DNA of 64,000 nt from Siphonodentalium dalli. Taxonomy: Eukaryota; Mollusca; Scaphopoda; Gadilida; Siphonodentaliidae. The notes under the pieces were generated by a model. The model was not told where the DNA came from. It made no database searches and worked only from the letters and a program-made list of their open reading frames with translations. The translations under genes and the position numbers were made by a program. The first letter of the stretch is position 1; every line of letters starts with the position of its first letter. The stretch is taken from NCBI GenBank assembly GCA_032622095.1, contig CP136062.1:197849887-197913886 (forward strand), written 5' to 3'. This document shows positions 1 to 11,639 of this stretch, in pieces.

Positions 1-1497
1 TTGAAATTGCGAAAAATTACTTGGATTTAGAAAAATAGTGTCACATATAATTGGCTATAACTTGTGAAACACAAGGGCTATTGACGCGCAACATATCTGA
101 AAAATTGCCCCAAAGACATAGCAAAACAATTTGGATGATGGAATGCCAATTATATTTCTGTGAAAATGCGCTGTGGGCATAAACTTAACCCCAATCCCTA
201 AAATATAATTTTTCTCAGAAAAATTAATTGTATAGTTTACACTTAGAATGCCGCATGCAAAGAAGGCTTTAGGGGCATAAAATGACACATTGTAGAGATT
301 TATGAAGGTGAATCATAAACAATCTTGTCTGAACGTATTCTAAGATGAATATTTGGGGGGAAATGGTGAAAAATGGTAATTTTGACTAATTTCTCAAAAA
401 TTGACAACACTGGTCCAGAATTTGTAAATTTATTAAACCTCATGAGGTTTTATGAATTGCACATGATCACTGTTTTGTCAACTATTTTATATTTTTATTT
501 GAATTTTTGTACAAAGCCGATTATATATTTTTATATTTCAACTGGTCACATATAGCTACCTGAGGCTGATGAGTGAGACTCACGTTTTAGGGAGGTATTT
601 TCTTATTTTCTGGCGCATTTTGTGACACTAGACACAAATTACGATATATACAGCATCGGACACTTCAGTTTGATAATTGTTTTAAGATGGCGACCAAAAC
701 GGCCACCAACATCGAATATTTTCAATCTTACCGACACAAATTAAACTGGGTTCGTCATATGCGGATAAGGGAATTAGTCATTAAGAAATGCATTCACTGG
801 TGCTCCGTATCAAGTATTCCCCCAATAAATGAGTATCTATAGTCCTTAAGATAATCAATTACCCATTAGCTTAAATTAATTGAAACAATAGTAGGGTTCT
901 TCGGTTTGTTTACGGGTACCAATTAACTCATCATTAACAATTCCCTTGTCCCCAGATAACGAACTCAGCCACGTTTGTGACGGAAAGTGTGAGAAAGTTC
1001 GATTTTGTTGGCCGTTTTGGATGCCATCCTAAACTTATTGTCAAATATGTAGCGCATGTAATGCCATATCTATTGTCATTTGTGATCACTCTCCCGACAT
1101 GCGCGGCACTAGTTAAAATTCTCATTTTTTCATAAAAAAATATTTCAAATTTTAATCTTAGATCACATTCAGACACCGTTATTTATAATTCCCTTCATCA
1201 CTCTATACACTCTTTCAGTTTACGCTTCTAAAAACAACTTGACATGCAGCATTCTAAGTGTAAACTACATAATTCGTTTTTCTGCAAAAGTTATATTTTA
1301 GGGGGTGGGGTTAAGTTTACGCTCATATAACATTTTCACAGTAACACTCTTGGCATCCATTATAAAAATCGTTTTGATATGTCAATGGGGCAATTTTTTA
1401 GCCATGTTGCGGATCAATATCCCATGTGGTTCACAAGTTATGGCCATTTATATGTGACAATTGTTTTCAAAATCCAAGTCATTTTTCGCGATTTCAA
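1..1497. mobile_element. Diverged foldback (long inverted repeat) element
   Basis: Bases 1-258 reappear reverse-complemented at 1243-1497 at roughly three-quarters identity by eye, with shared landmarks such as GGGGCAATTTTT and GGGGTTAAGTTTA. The ~980-bp interior (259-1242) has no convincing reading frame. The left arm starts at the window edge, so the true terminus is not visible. This looks like an old non-autonomous inverted-repeat transposon. Confidence 0.6.
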
Positions 1498-2335
1498 AAT
1501 ATTTATCGTAATTTATTCTAACTAGCTCTAAGAATGGTCTAGTTTTGTATCTCGTGTCATTTTATGATCATTTCGTAATAATGTAAACGATATATTGTGC
1601 AGTTTATGACCGCAATTATTTGTTTATGCCCTGACACATGTACTCGAGAAAATTTTAATTTTGTTTTAGTGGTAAGAGTTGTCTTCCCTGAAAAATCTAT
1701 TTTGGGACACTTTCTGAAACGGACAACAAGCAAAATCTGATGCGCCATATGATGACCTTTAATTTGATATATAAAAACCTTTGTTGTGGGGGGGGGATTG
1801 AAGCCAACTCGAAAAATATCTGGTTTGGCCCACGGACTATCATGGGTCTTATCAGTCTTCAATCTGTAAGTTCAGGACTTTGTCTGCTAGTACCAACTCT
1901 TATGTATTGGAACCGTTTTAATTTTGATAATAAAATCACCAAATTATCTTCAGTAAATTATGAAGAATAATAACTAGATTCAGATTGTACATGTAACTTG
2001 TAACGTGTGTTGACATTGCCAACCAAAGTAAACTGACTCATGTGAATATTCCACCTGCATGTACATGGTCAAGCCGTTTAGAAGTTTTGTGTAAAATGTG
2101 TAGCATTACGAAACTTGTAGCAAAGCGGGAAAATCCGATCTTCTGATAAGATATTCTTTAGTGAGAAACCAACGCTATTCATGCAGTAGGAGAACAGAAT
2201 GTTCCGTGCGGAAGTAGCTGCTAGGCCATATCACGGCATATCATGTCAGGTTTAAAGGTCGCGGGAATGCTATTACAGGATATATTTCACTGATAATATA
2301 TCACTAAACACATTGACCTTTACTTGGGCTTGCCT
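1498..2335. other. No gene seen
   Basis: AT-rich sequence with a short poly-G run near 1,790. Only short chance reading frames without domain signal. Confidence 0.5.
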
Positions 2336-2458
2336 AGCTCAGATTCTCATATAGGCATAGTTCTGGACCGATTTAACAATAGATTTTTCTTTCTCCTAAC
2401 GGAGGCGATCATAAAGAAATCCCCAAATAGCCCACATGAAGTCGGGCACACCAGCTAG
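2336..2458 (+). mobile_element. Helitron-like 3' end fragment
   Basis: The segment ends with a short stem around CATGAAGTCGGG followed about ten bases later by CTAG then T (CTAG at 2455-2458). It aligns with the 3' part of the element ending at 4251, sharing 'aggcatgtttctggaccgat'-type sequence. Only the 3' portion is recognisable. Confidence 0.5.
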
Positions 2459-2675
2459 TTAATATATTAGATTGACGATCTGTGTTGGGTATGTTTGTAC
2501 AAATAACGACATTGAGCAATATTGTTCTTCGTTTCTATTTGATCACCCTGTCGGCGTATTTCACATCACTTTAAGACAGAAAACCTGCAGTACTGCAAAT
2601 GCTTATAGCAGCGAGATCTAATGGACACAAGCCGTGTGGTCGATTGCAAGCAAATAACTCTTTTATTGTTCTGCT

Positions 2676-3645
2676 CAGGGTGCATTTACATTGCTATAGA
2701 ACTGTACACAGATCTACACGCAGACTAGTGTAAACGGGTTGATATAGAATGCACACAAAAAGAAAACGGTATTAGTTCGTGTGAGCAAAAATCGTGTCAA
2801 CGCCGAAGCATTGCGACAGGCAACTTAGTTTTGATTAATTGTTACTCGGGCTTGGCGAATGTGTTTTAGTTTTCGTTGTCATTTCAACCCGTGTATTTCG
2901 AATATTGAACACGGACAGGGACGTGGCAACATGTTCAACGGTTGGAAATTTCATACCTGACACAACATTAGTTGTAATTTCCAAACCAACAATAGATTGA
3001 AAATGATCTTGTAGTTTGATTTTCAAACATTTTATTTGGGGGGGGGGGGGTATTGCTTTCGGACCAATATTTGCATAATTTCCTACTTTTTAACGAAATT
3101 TGGGCTGGAATGGCCATCAGCTGGAAATTTTCCAACCTTATCATAGGGGCGGGTGTCAAGTTGGAAATGTCCAACACTTGGAAAGATTGTGTCCTGGTCC
3201 CTCCCCGTGGCCAGTCATCATCATCATATTTATTGTCTAACAGCTATATATAAAACTGCATGTAATTTAAGAAAACAATATTGTCCTACATTTGGTCAAC
3301 ATTGTCATTGGAATTGTCATCAGTTGGAAATTGTACTACTTTGGTCAAATAAAGGGTGTTGTAGCGTAACTGCATGATTTTCATTCTTTCTTCGAACCAT
3401 TATCAAGTGGTATAAGGATACACTTTAAATACATGCGACACATACCAAATCGCTGTTATCTGCTGATAGTCGATACATTTTTATGTCTGGCCTAAACTGA
3501 CACGACTCGCAGTGAATTGTCAATTACCAGAGTACTGATCAGCGAGCGTTCAATATTAGTAATCATGTTGTGATCACAGTAATGTGCGACACGTGACTTC
3601 ATACAGATCTGTATACAGTTCTACATCAGTGTAAACGCAGCCTCA
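2676..3645. mobile_element. Inverted-repeat DNA element, hAT-like termini
   Basis: A ~40-bp terminal inverted repeat is visible: 2676-2715 begins CAGGGTGCATTTACATTG, and the reverse complement of 3605-3645 begins GAGGCTGCGTTTACACTG. Both run into TAGAACTGTA and CAGATCT. Termini of the CAGGGTGCGTTTACA type are typical of hAT transposons. I could not find a convincing 8-bp target duplication. The interior holds a poly-G run (3040-3050) and repeated TTGGAAAT/TTTCCAA motifs, with no transposase. Confidence 0.5.
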
Positions 3646-3926
3646 GTCACTGCGATGTATTGTTATAGGTATATTCCGAAAGCGTGCCAATTTTCCATAC
3701 GCCATTTCTCATATTGACCGTTAGAAGTCTATAAAATGCTGTCGCTTCACTTGAACCTCATACCCACTGGGGAACAGAAGCGACCATTGGGCCACACAAG
3801 AACTTTACTTTAAGGCATGGCTAGTTCTGAAAAATCAATGGCAAAATTCTGTACGGTATTATGTGAGCCACATTACCAGTCAGTTTAAAATAATTTGGGG
3901 CTCGTTTCTAAATTTATGAGTACATG

Positions 3927-4251
3927 TATATATACTATAGATTTTGGAACGTTTGTCTGTGTGTATATTTGTGTGTACGTGTGTATGTGTGTTATAGACT
4001 CGAAAACTGCTCGACTGATCCGACTCGAAAATGATCTATGTTGGCCTACTCTGATCCCGGGAACAATATGAACGGGTCCAATTTCACGTGCGACCGTGAA
4101 CTTGACCTTGACCTCGCCCATATACGCCCATGTAGGCATGTTTCTGGACCGATCGAGCAATAGTTTGTCCAGACGCTGTATATTCTGCCAAGCGGGAGAC
4201 GATAACAAAGCAATCCTAAATAGTCCGGACGAAGTCGGGCACATCAGCTGG
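3927..4251 (+). mobile_element. Helitron-like non-autonomous element 1 of 3
   Basis: It starts near 'ctatagattttgg', runs through a TCTG/TGTG-rich head, and ends with the stem GTCCGGACGAAGTCGGG and, about ten bases later, CTGG (4248-4251). Helitrons end in a hairpin followed by CTRR. It is the first of three elements lying head to tail. Confidence 0.55.
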
Positions 4252-4253
4252 TA

Positions 4254-4523
4254 TCTCATATATATTTTGAAGACCTCTCTCTGTCTGTTTGTTTGTCTGT
4301 ATGTTTGTCTGTATGTCATTTATACAAATCTACGATTCTCGACCGATCGGGACGAAACTTGGTACGTGTGTGTAGTTTGATCAGGCGGTCGACGTTGTCG
4401 TATTGGCGAGCCCGTGCGGCGCCCGCTTCGCGCATGCGCAGACGAGATCTCGGAAACGGGTGGAGCTATCGACTTGAAATTTGGTTGTTGAATAGCCCGG
4501 ACAACGTCGGGCTCATCGGCTAG
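4254..4523 (+). mobile_element. Helitron-like non-autonomous element 2 of 3
   Basis: It begins TCTCATATATATTTTG, giving the 5' TC expected of Helitrons, then has a (TCTG/TTTG)n head. It ends with the hairpin GCCCGGACAACGTCGGGC and CTAG at 4520-4523. No coding capacity. Confidence 0.6.
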
Positions 4524-4791
4524 TCTACTATATATTTTGGGACTTCAGTCTGTCTGTTTGTTTGTTAGCAATGGCCTGGAAAACTGCCGGACGGATTTCG
4601 ACGAAATTTGATACCTATGGGTACTTTTGTCCGGGGAGTGTTTTGGACCCCGACATGACATTAACCTTCCAAACGGATTTCGATGTTAGTTCCACGGAGG
4701 TTTTCAAAACCAGCTATTTGAAAATTGGTATCTGAAGTCCGGATGAAAGCAGAGGGAAAACAGCCCGGACGAAGTCGGGTCACCCTGCTAG
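4524..4791 (+). mobile_element. Helitron-like non-autonomous element 3 of 3
   Basis: It begins TCTACTATATATTTTG immediately after the CTAG of the preceding element. It contains one degenerate copy of the 130-bp module seen at 9.6-10.1 kb (GTCCGGGGAGTGTTTTGGAC). It ends with GCCCGGACGAAGTCGGG and CTAG (4788-4791). Confidence 0.6.
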
Positions 4792-5279
4792 TTGGATATA
4801 ATTATGATTGTTGCAATATGTTTCAATAAAACATCAAACCTGATATGCCTAATATATTCCCTCTCCCAAGTGATAAGTGACACCTTGGTAAAATCTCAAG
4901 TTCAAGGTCACAAAAAACATTCCAACTCTTACACAGAGCCCCCGAATAGTACAATATTAGTCAAATTATGTCTCCTCTGTATGCAGAAATGAATAATATG
5001 CACAATTCGTGCCTTTTTAGCTCCCTTGTGCACATTGCAGGCAGCCTATAGTGAAAATGCATGTTGATTAACTTGACCTTGACATCAAGGTCATACGAGG
5101 GGTCTGCCGATTTGGGTCTCGTTTCGAATTGAACCCCCATGGTCTACATGTACTCTATATGTGTGCCAATTTTCATGCTTTTATCCAAATTTGCACACAC
5201 CACCAGCTAACAGCCCCTACAAATAGTCTAGTCGTTAAAACATTAGACATAGAACAAATTGTTATAGCAAGCTGTTCTT
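4792..5279. other. No gene seen
   Basis: AT-rich sequence without a convincing gene. TTGACCTTGACATCAAGGTCA near 5,070-5,092 is an inverted pair of AGGTCA half-sites. Confidence 0.45.
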
Positions 5280-5790
5280 GGTGTGATTTTGTTGGGCGGA
5301 ATGTGGGGAACAATATATCCAAAATCCGCCTTGGGTAAAATTCAAGATGGCGTCCAATATGTTGTTGGTATCGGAAATTTCTGCGGTAGCTGCACCAATT
5401 ATATTTACAAACAATGCTTAGTCGTAAACGATATTTGTAGAATGTATGTCACAAAATGGTCGCCAAAATGGACAAAATGAAATTTATGTAAAATTTATTA
5501 GCTTATCCCATAAGAGTGAACAAACGCTCGAATTATTCGAGTAATAATCTTTGCAGAATATGAGAGAATCTTTTAATAAGAGATGTAAGAATTCTCTCTA
5601 ATGACTTTTACGAGAGAGCAAACGAAACCAGGGTCCCATTCAACGGTTAAATCTGGATTTTTGGGCGCCCATGCAGAAACGGAAAAGTAACGCAGTTTTA
5701 TATATATATGTACTTTTGATCTTGAATCGTGTGATTGTATGTGTAATTTAATGTGGATGTATTGATTATGTGACCCTTTTGTAGAAGCAG
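5280..5790 (+). repeat. Dispersed repeat family A, copy 1
   Basis: It aligns in the same orientation with 31,160-31,710. Shared blocks include 'tatccaaaatccgccttggg', 'aagatggcgt', 'ttggtatcgg' and 'cttgaatcgtgtgatt'. No coding signal and no obvious terminal repeats, so the class is unknown. Confidence 0.6.
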
Positions 5791-6169
5791 CACTATGTGT
5801 AGTGAGAGCAGTCTCACGACTGTGACCGGTCATCAATTATTTTGTTATCTACAAGATCAAATCTTTCAAAATGCACTGCTACTGAACAATAATAGAGAGT
5901 ACTGGGTAAATGTGAAGATCCCATTGTGCATATATTCCCAATAAAATTATCCATGTTCATCAGCCTGTTGATCAGTCTGATTCATGATCATCTGTTTTCG
6001 CAGTAACTATACACGTTTTCATGGACGCTATTCCTACAAAATTGGGCAAATGAAAAACGCGGCACGAATTTTGAGCGTTTAGTCGAGCATTACAAAAACA
6101 TGAATACGGCTAAAATGAATAACATAAGTATAGTATAGTGTCCGTAAGAAACAGAAACATGCAATATAT

Positions 6170-6795
6170 AGAGGATCTACAACGAATCCCAGTTTATAGC
6201 GGAATTTACAAAACCAATCCAGTAAATTAGGTCTGGACCGAACCTAATTTACTGGATGAGTTGTGTAAATCCCGCTATAAACTGGGGACGAGTTGTAGAT
6301 TCCATTTATTACATAATCCAAAACCTCGACAAAACATACTTAAATCAACAATTCGGGCGCGAAACTGACAACGGCTTCTACATGTTTAAAGACATGCGAT
6401 GACGTTTCGTGTAACTATGCGTTGTTATTCCGCGAAAAGAAATAGTCCCAGATAAATAAAGACTCTGTGGTGTGTTTAATGGCGTATATTTAATGACATA
6501 ACATAACATAATAGTTTGTTGGAAAATATTGGAAGCCATAGTATTTTTGAAACTGGTGCTTCGTGATTTTCTGTTAGACTTGACTTGACATTTCGACAAA
6601 ATATATATTGCATGGTTTTGTCACAGTAGGAGTTATGTTTCTTGTGAAGCTTAAATGACGTAGCATACGGAATGTAAATGACGGCAGTCAAAGGCCACCT
6701 GGGACTATTTCCTATTATTGAACGAAATTTGATATCACATTTTATAGATTGGTTTTTTTTAATGGAATAAGGGTAGGATCGTGTAATAGAGTCAT
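6170..6795 (+). repeat. Dispersed repeat family B, copy 1, with 5' foldback
   Basis: The first ~125 bp fold back on themselves: the block with CAGTTTATAGCGG at 6190-6210 pairs with CCGCTATAAACTGGGGACG at 6270-6290. The following ~490 bp align with 20,117-20,637 (for example GCATGCGATGACGTTTC versus 'catgcgatgacgtttcgtg'). A two-copy family of unknown class. Confidence 0.6.
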
Positions 6796-6869
6796 CAACT
6801 ACTTTTCAAATGTTTATAGCTTTGAGTTTTCGAGTTGATTTTTTTTTCTTCACTGAGATTTTAGTGGAA

Positions 6870-7120
6870 TTCTCGTTCCGCGCTTTTCGCGTCATCCGGT
6901 GACGTCGCCCCGACGGTTAGACTCGTCCATTTTTCTTAAAGCGTCACTACGCGGTGTGACTCGTCCACTGCAGTCAGATTCCAGGGAGAGTTATTTCCCA
7001 CCGCTCCGCATTGATAACGGAGAAGGCGCTGTATGGAGTTGACTGGTCCCCGGACTATAAACCTTGCTATCGCTCTGCTTTGGACGTCGTTGTTAACACC
7101 ATCGGTGTATACTGTTGGGC
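6870..7120 (+). promoter_or_regulatory. CpG-richer block with TATAAA, possible promoter
   Basis: Local G+C and CpG content rises clearly above the flanks, with a TGACGTCGC motif near 6,900 and TATAAA at 7056-7061. It lies about 620 bp before the ATG of the putative secreted-protein gene. Promoter function is an inference from composition and position only. Confidence 0.25.
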
Positions 7121-7661
7121 AAATTTTAGAAATATGTGGACCTATGGGGATTTTATAAATAGATAATTGTTTTTTTCCGGTTATTTTGGGACTCGTTAAA
7201 GTTGTACTGCGACCCCGAGTCCGGTAAAAGCTGTAGTTGGAATGTCCAAGTTCGTGAAAGTTCTATTGACTATGCCGATGATTTGAGAAACTTTATTGTT
7301 TTAGGATATTGTAGAAAGGCTAATCTGGCCGTGTCAAATTGAGCAATAGCGATGGATATCTCGCAGGACAACACATTTCGGATTTTCGTGGGGTGTGTAT
7401 TCGATGGATGTCTTATAGTTGCAGTATGTAACTATTATGGCCGCGTTAATTGCGTTCGATGTTTATGTATGAACAATGGCTGGGCCATGCACACTTGAAT
7501 ATTTTATGGCGGGAACCCAATTTTTTATCCGCATTTAGAAGCTTTCTGGTTTGGTGAATGAAAAACCTGCAGTAATAAGCCGTAGTTTTTTGTAATAATT
7601 TGAAGGATTAGTTGTTTTAACGGAATTCTGAGGCGGTGCATTCATGTAACTAATATATTTT

Positions 7662-7736
7662 ATATTATAATTTATATTTATGGCTAATAATATGATCTTG
7701 GTGGCGTTACCATTTCTGACCATGGTTTTCTTGTTA
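7662..7736 (+). repeat. Signal-peptide exon, copy A of a direct repeat
   Basis: About 75 bp, starting before the ATG at 7680, recur at 10,315-10,389. Within the coding part the only differences are CTG/CTT (Leu) and ACC/ACT (Thr), both silent. Confidence 0.55.
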
Positions 7737-10718
7737 CGCCATATGTGGTGTAAGTTGTTTTGGTAATTTTATTTTCGCGTGGACGATCGATATCGACTGG
7801 GCGAATGCATTATGGGTACTAATTAGTTATTTCTCGTACTGGAGTATAAACCGTACCGATAGAGTCACGTGTTTACGTCACCGGTGTAATTGGAGAACAT
7901 GTTTCTATTATGAAGGTTCGCTATCCCGAAGGTCCACTATTCCGAAGGTTCTCTATACTGAATATTTGCTATTTCGAAGGTTCACTATTCTGAAGGTTCG
8001 CTATTCCGAAGGTTCTCTATTCCGAAGGTTTTTGTTATTTTAAGGTTAATGCTATATTCTAAAGTATTGAGAGGGTTCATTATCACGAAGATTCTTTTTA
8101 TGAAGGAAATAACTTAGAACATTAAATGTGATTTTTTTTTGTTTTCGCGGGTTTTCTTGAGATTTAATGTCATTACGTGGGCCCATACCTTTGAATTATT
8201 GGCATATAATATGAATGTTGCGGTATATATGGACCCTCCTGCATTGGGACATGACACAGGTACAGTTGACTTAAGTTCTGTTCTGTGCGGGCTCCAATTT
8301 ATGGGTTCAATATTTTAAGGGCCAAATTTAGAAATGTATGGGCCCATACCTTTGAACTCTGGGCATATAATATGAATATTGGGGGGCATGTCTCTATTCC
8401 GAAGGTTCGCTATCCCGAAGATCCACTATTCCGAAGGTTCTGTGAATGTTCGCTATTCCGAATGTTCACCATTCCGAAGGTTCGCTATTCCGAAGGTTCT
8501 CTATTCCGAAGGTTTTTGTTATTTTAATGTTAATTCTATATTCTAAAGTATTGAGAGGGTTCTTTATCACGAAGATTCTTTTTATGAAGGAAATAACTTA
8601 GAACATTAAATGTGATTTTGTTTTGTTTTCGCGGGTTTTCTTGAGATTTAATGTCATTACGTGGGCCCATACCTTTGAATTCTTGGCATATAATATGAAT
8701 GTTGCGGTATATATGGACCCTCCTGCATTGGGACATGACACAGGTACAGTTGACTTAAGTTCTGTTCTGTGCGGGCTCCAATTTGGGGTTCAATATTTTA
8801 AGGGCCAAATTTAGAAATTTATGGGCCCATACCTTTGAACTCTGGGCATATAATATGAATATTGCGGATCATATCTCTATTCCGAAGGTTCGCTATCCCG
8901 AATATCCACTATTCCGAAGGTTCTCTGAATGTTCGCTATTCCGAAGGTTCACCATTCCGAAGGTTCGCTATTCCGAAGGTTCTCTATTCCGAAGGTTTTT
9001 GTTATTTTAAGGTTAATTCTATATTCTAAAGTATTGAGAGGGTTCATTATCACGAAGATTCTTTTTATGAAGGAAATAACTTAAAACATTAAATGTGATT
9101 TTTTTTTTTTCGCTGGTTTTCTTGAGTTTAATGTCATTACGTATGACCTTATTTCTCATTACATATTCACGCCACGCAACCCACACAATTGCTATGTTTC
9201 CATGCGATTTAATGTCATTACGTGTGACCTAATATCTCAATAATCTGAGGCAAGAATACGCCTGCTAAAGGCGGATTATAATAGTGGGGCTATAACGCTT
9301 AAGGAATACTGGAGGCTATAACAAAATGCGCAGCAGAATATCGATGAATAGACGAGTATGAGATGAACCTAACTGCAATTGTGACTTTGTTTAAAGGCCC
9401 ACTTAATTTTTGAGTTATCGATTTTTTTTATAGTATATACGGTTTTAATAACAATTTATGCCATACAATTTGAATAAAATACTATAATTCATCACCATTT
9501 GAAACGCAGAATACTTCTATCTCCTAGTTTGCAAAACACCCTGAAAAACCTTTAAAAAACCGCGTCAAGTCGTGCGTCGTATAACTAGCAATTATCAACT
9601 AACATGTCCTCTTAGGCTTTCCATAGATTTCAACTTAATTTGATATTTAGGAGTACTTGTGTCCGGGGAGTATTTTGGACGGGTCAAATCGTGACCCCGA
9701 CCTGACCTTGACCTTTAAAACAGTCAATGCAAGGTCAATTTGAGTAAAACGGACGAATTTCGGCGAAATTTGATACCTAGGGATATTTTTGTCCGGGGAG
9801 TGTTTTGAACGGGTCAAATCGTGACCCCGGCGTGACCTTGACCTTCAATATGGTCAATCAAAGGTCAAATCGGGTAAAACGGATGGATGTCGACGAAATT
9901 TGATACATATGGGTACTTTTGTCGGGGGAGTGTTTTGGACGGGTCAAATCATGACTCCGATCTTACCTTGACCTTCAAAATTGTCAATTAAAGGTCAAGT
10001 GGGGTAAAACGGACGGATTTCGACGAAATTTGATACCTAGGGGTACTTTTCTCCAGGGGGGGGGGTGTTTTGGACGGGTCAAATCGTGACCCTGACCTGA
10101 CCTTGACTTTCAAAATAGTCAATTCAAGGTCAAATCGCGCCTTTCGCCGGAAATCAGATGGGAAACAGCCCGGACGAAGTCGGGCCCATCAGCTAGTGTA
10201 ATAAAGAAGACAGTTTGAAGAATGTAATGTATAACACGAGAAACGGGAAAACTTGATATAGGGAAGTATGTAAATTTCCCACATGAAATTTGAAAGCTAT
10301 TTTATAGTATAATTATATTATAATTTATATTTATGGCTAATAATATGATCTTGGTGGCGTTACCATTTCTTACTATGGTTTTCTTGTTATCGTATGGGAG
10401 GGCACGTCACAGAGCGTTAGCGCCGTAGTGTTTCACATATATGAGCCAGGGACGAATCTATGCATGGAGTTTCCACAGCAACACCTACGCCCTGATAGAT
10501 CAAGTCGCCCTCTAGCCCCTCGACCAATCAAATGCCCGCATTTCAATGAAAACGAAACGAAAGTATATGGTTGTAATTATAGATTAATGTATACATCTAG
10601 AGGAATGCAAGCCGGAAATATTCTTGTTGACGTTGTCGTCAAGAAAGGTGATGTGCATTACGTCAAAGATCCACCTCGGGTGATCCCCCAATCATTACTG
10701 GTTATTCATCAGACTTAA
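7680..10718 (+). CDS. Putative small secreted protein, two-exon model
   Basis: Exon 1 (7680-7749) encodes an N-terminal hydrophobic stretch, MANNMILVALPFLTMVFLL, typical of a signal peptide, and ends at a consensus donor GTAAGT (7750). The proposed exon 2 (10429-10718) is a 96-codon open frame ending in TAA, with AATAAA six bases further on (10724-10729). Phases fit: exon 1 leaves one base and exon 2 begins with two, making TTG. The product would be 119 residues, with three cysteines after the leader, an NET glycosylation motif and no domain I recognise. Weak points are that the acceptor before 10429 lacks a pyrimidine tract and that a second copy of the signal-peptide exon sits at 10,333. 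The intron is filled by repeats. The exon 2 frame could instead be a decayed or retroposed copy. Confidence 0.35.
7907..9130 (+). repeat. 484-bp higher-order repeat with CTATTCCGAAGGTTCGC minisatellite
   Basis: A short module of 15-16 bp (consensus CTATTCCGAAGGTTCGC and variants) is amplified within a longer unit. The landmark GTTATTT after the module recurs at 8034, 8518 and 9001, so the large unit is 484/483 bp. Units share TGGGCCCATACCTTTGAA and GGGACATGACACAGGTAC. Open frames within it arise from the repeat and are not genes. Confidence 0.8.
9640..10150 (+). repeat. 130-bp tandem repeat, four units
   Basis: The landmark GTCCGGGGAG and its variants occur at 9661, 9791, 9921 and 10051, an exact 130-bp period. 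Each unit carries GACCTGACCTTGACCTT and CAAGGTCAAAT. It precedes a Helitron-type 3' end. Internal tandem repeats of this size are known in 'pearl' elements of bivalves. Confidence 0.85.
10150..10196 (+). mobile_element. Helitron-like 3' terminus
   Basis: GCCCGGACGAAGTCGGGC, then CTAG at 10193-10196 followed by T, matching the ends at 4523 and 4791. It closes the 130-bp array. The 5' end is not identified. Confidence 0.6.
10315..10428 (+). pseudogene. Duplicated signal-peptide exon, copy B
   Basis: It repeats 7662-7736 and opens with the same 19 residues from an ATG at 10333. It then reads 12 more codons to TAG at 10426-10428, just before the exon proposed at 10429. It could be an alternative first exon using a weak GTATGG donor at 10392, or a broken copy. 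Confidence 0.35.
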
Positions 10719-10730
10719 TTCACAATAAAG

Positions 10731-11639
10731 GTAGCTATAGTATAACTGAAGGTGACGGTCACGGACACAACGGTGTAGAATTAATACAGAACACAACTTG
10801 CATCATAATCTCGAGTCTTTTACCGAAATCTTTGCGGAGGGCGGATAGTTACATTTCGCTCGATGTACGCTCTAGCGAAATATATCCACGCGCCATCCGC
10901 CATTCATTCGATAAAAGATTCTCGATTAAGATGCGCGTTGTGGTCTGTAATATTATTCGGTGATAAACTCAATGTAGGCCTTCCCGAGTGGTCAACATCG
11001 GTTATAGATCATTTGACCCGGGAATTACTTAAAACAACCACGGAGATTAAATTACACAATTTTATATATGCATATTCATAATGTGTTTGTGTCGCTGAAT
11101 GTACACGTTGTATGCTCAACGAGCCAAATATTTCACTGCTCACTCGATTTAATGGGGGGTGGGGGCTCATTGTAGTTGGTAGATTTCCCATTAACACTAT
11201 TTCTCTGTTAACTTCGACTGTTCAACCTCTCCCGAATACAAAGCTGACAATATGTCGATAACAGAACAGTAGTAGTATGTAGGAACACATTAGGTTTGTA
11301 TTTTGCTGAAATATGATCTTCCAGTATAAAAGCTAGTTAGCCGAAACGAAACGTTAAAGAAATAGTCTTACGACAGGTTCACAGGAACCCGTCTGTGTAT
11401 ATATTGAAACCGATATTCGTGGCGATATAAATTATATTTCTGACTATGAATTCTTTCAGGCCAATATGTTATATACCGGTGGTAGTTCGATCGAATAAAC
11501 TTGTGATATATTAGGCCGCATCACAATATGGAAAGAACAGTAATTTGTTATATATGGTCGATATTAATTAACCACATTAACAATGAAAATGTTAATACTA
11601 TGCTCTGTAGCTCATCTTGGACAGTCGATAATGCCCTAT
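10731..11639. other. No confirmed gene
   Basis: A 72-codon frame at 10863-11081 (plus) has ordinary-looking composition but no recognisable domain, acceptor or family. The rest is AT-rich unique sequence. Confidence 0.35.

Noticed and set aside
4096-4523. Frames in the 4-kb region (up to 144 codons, both strands)
   Set aside because: They lie in Helitron-like non-coding elements and show TCTG-repeat translation.
8285-9010. Two open frames of 80 and 75 codons
   Set aside because: Both read through the CTATTCCGAAGGTTCGC minisatellite and exist only because the unit keeps a frame open.
10429-10718. Interleukin-17-like cytokine
   Set aside because: Signal peptide and a DPPRVIP stretch were suggestive, but the cysteine pattern of that family is absent.
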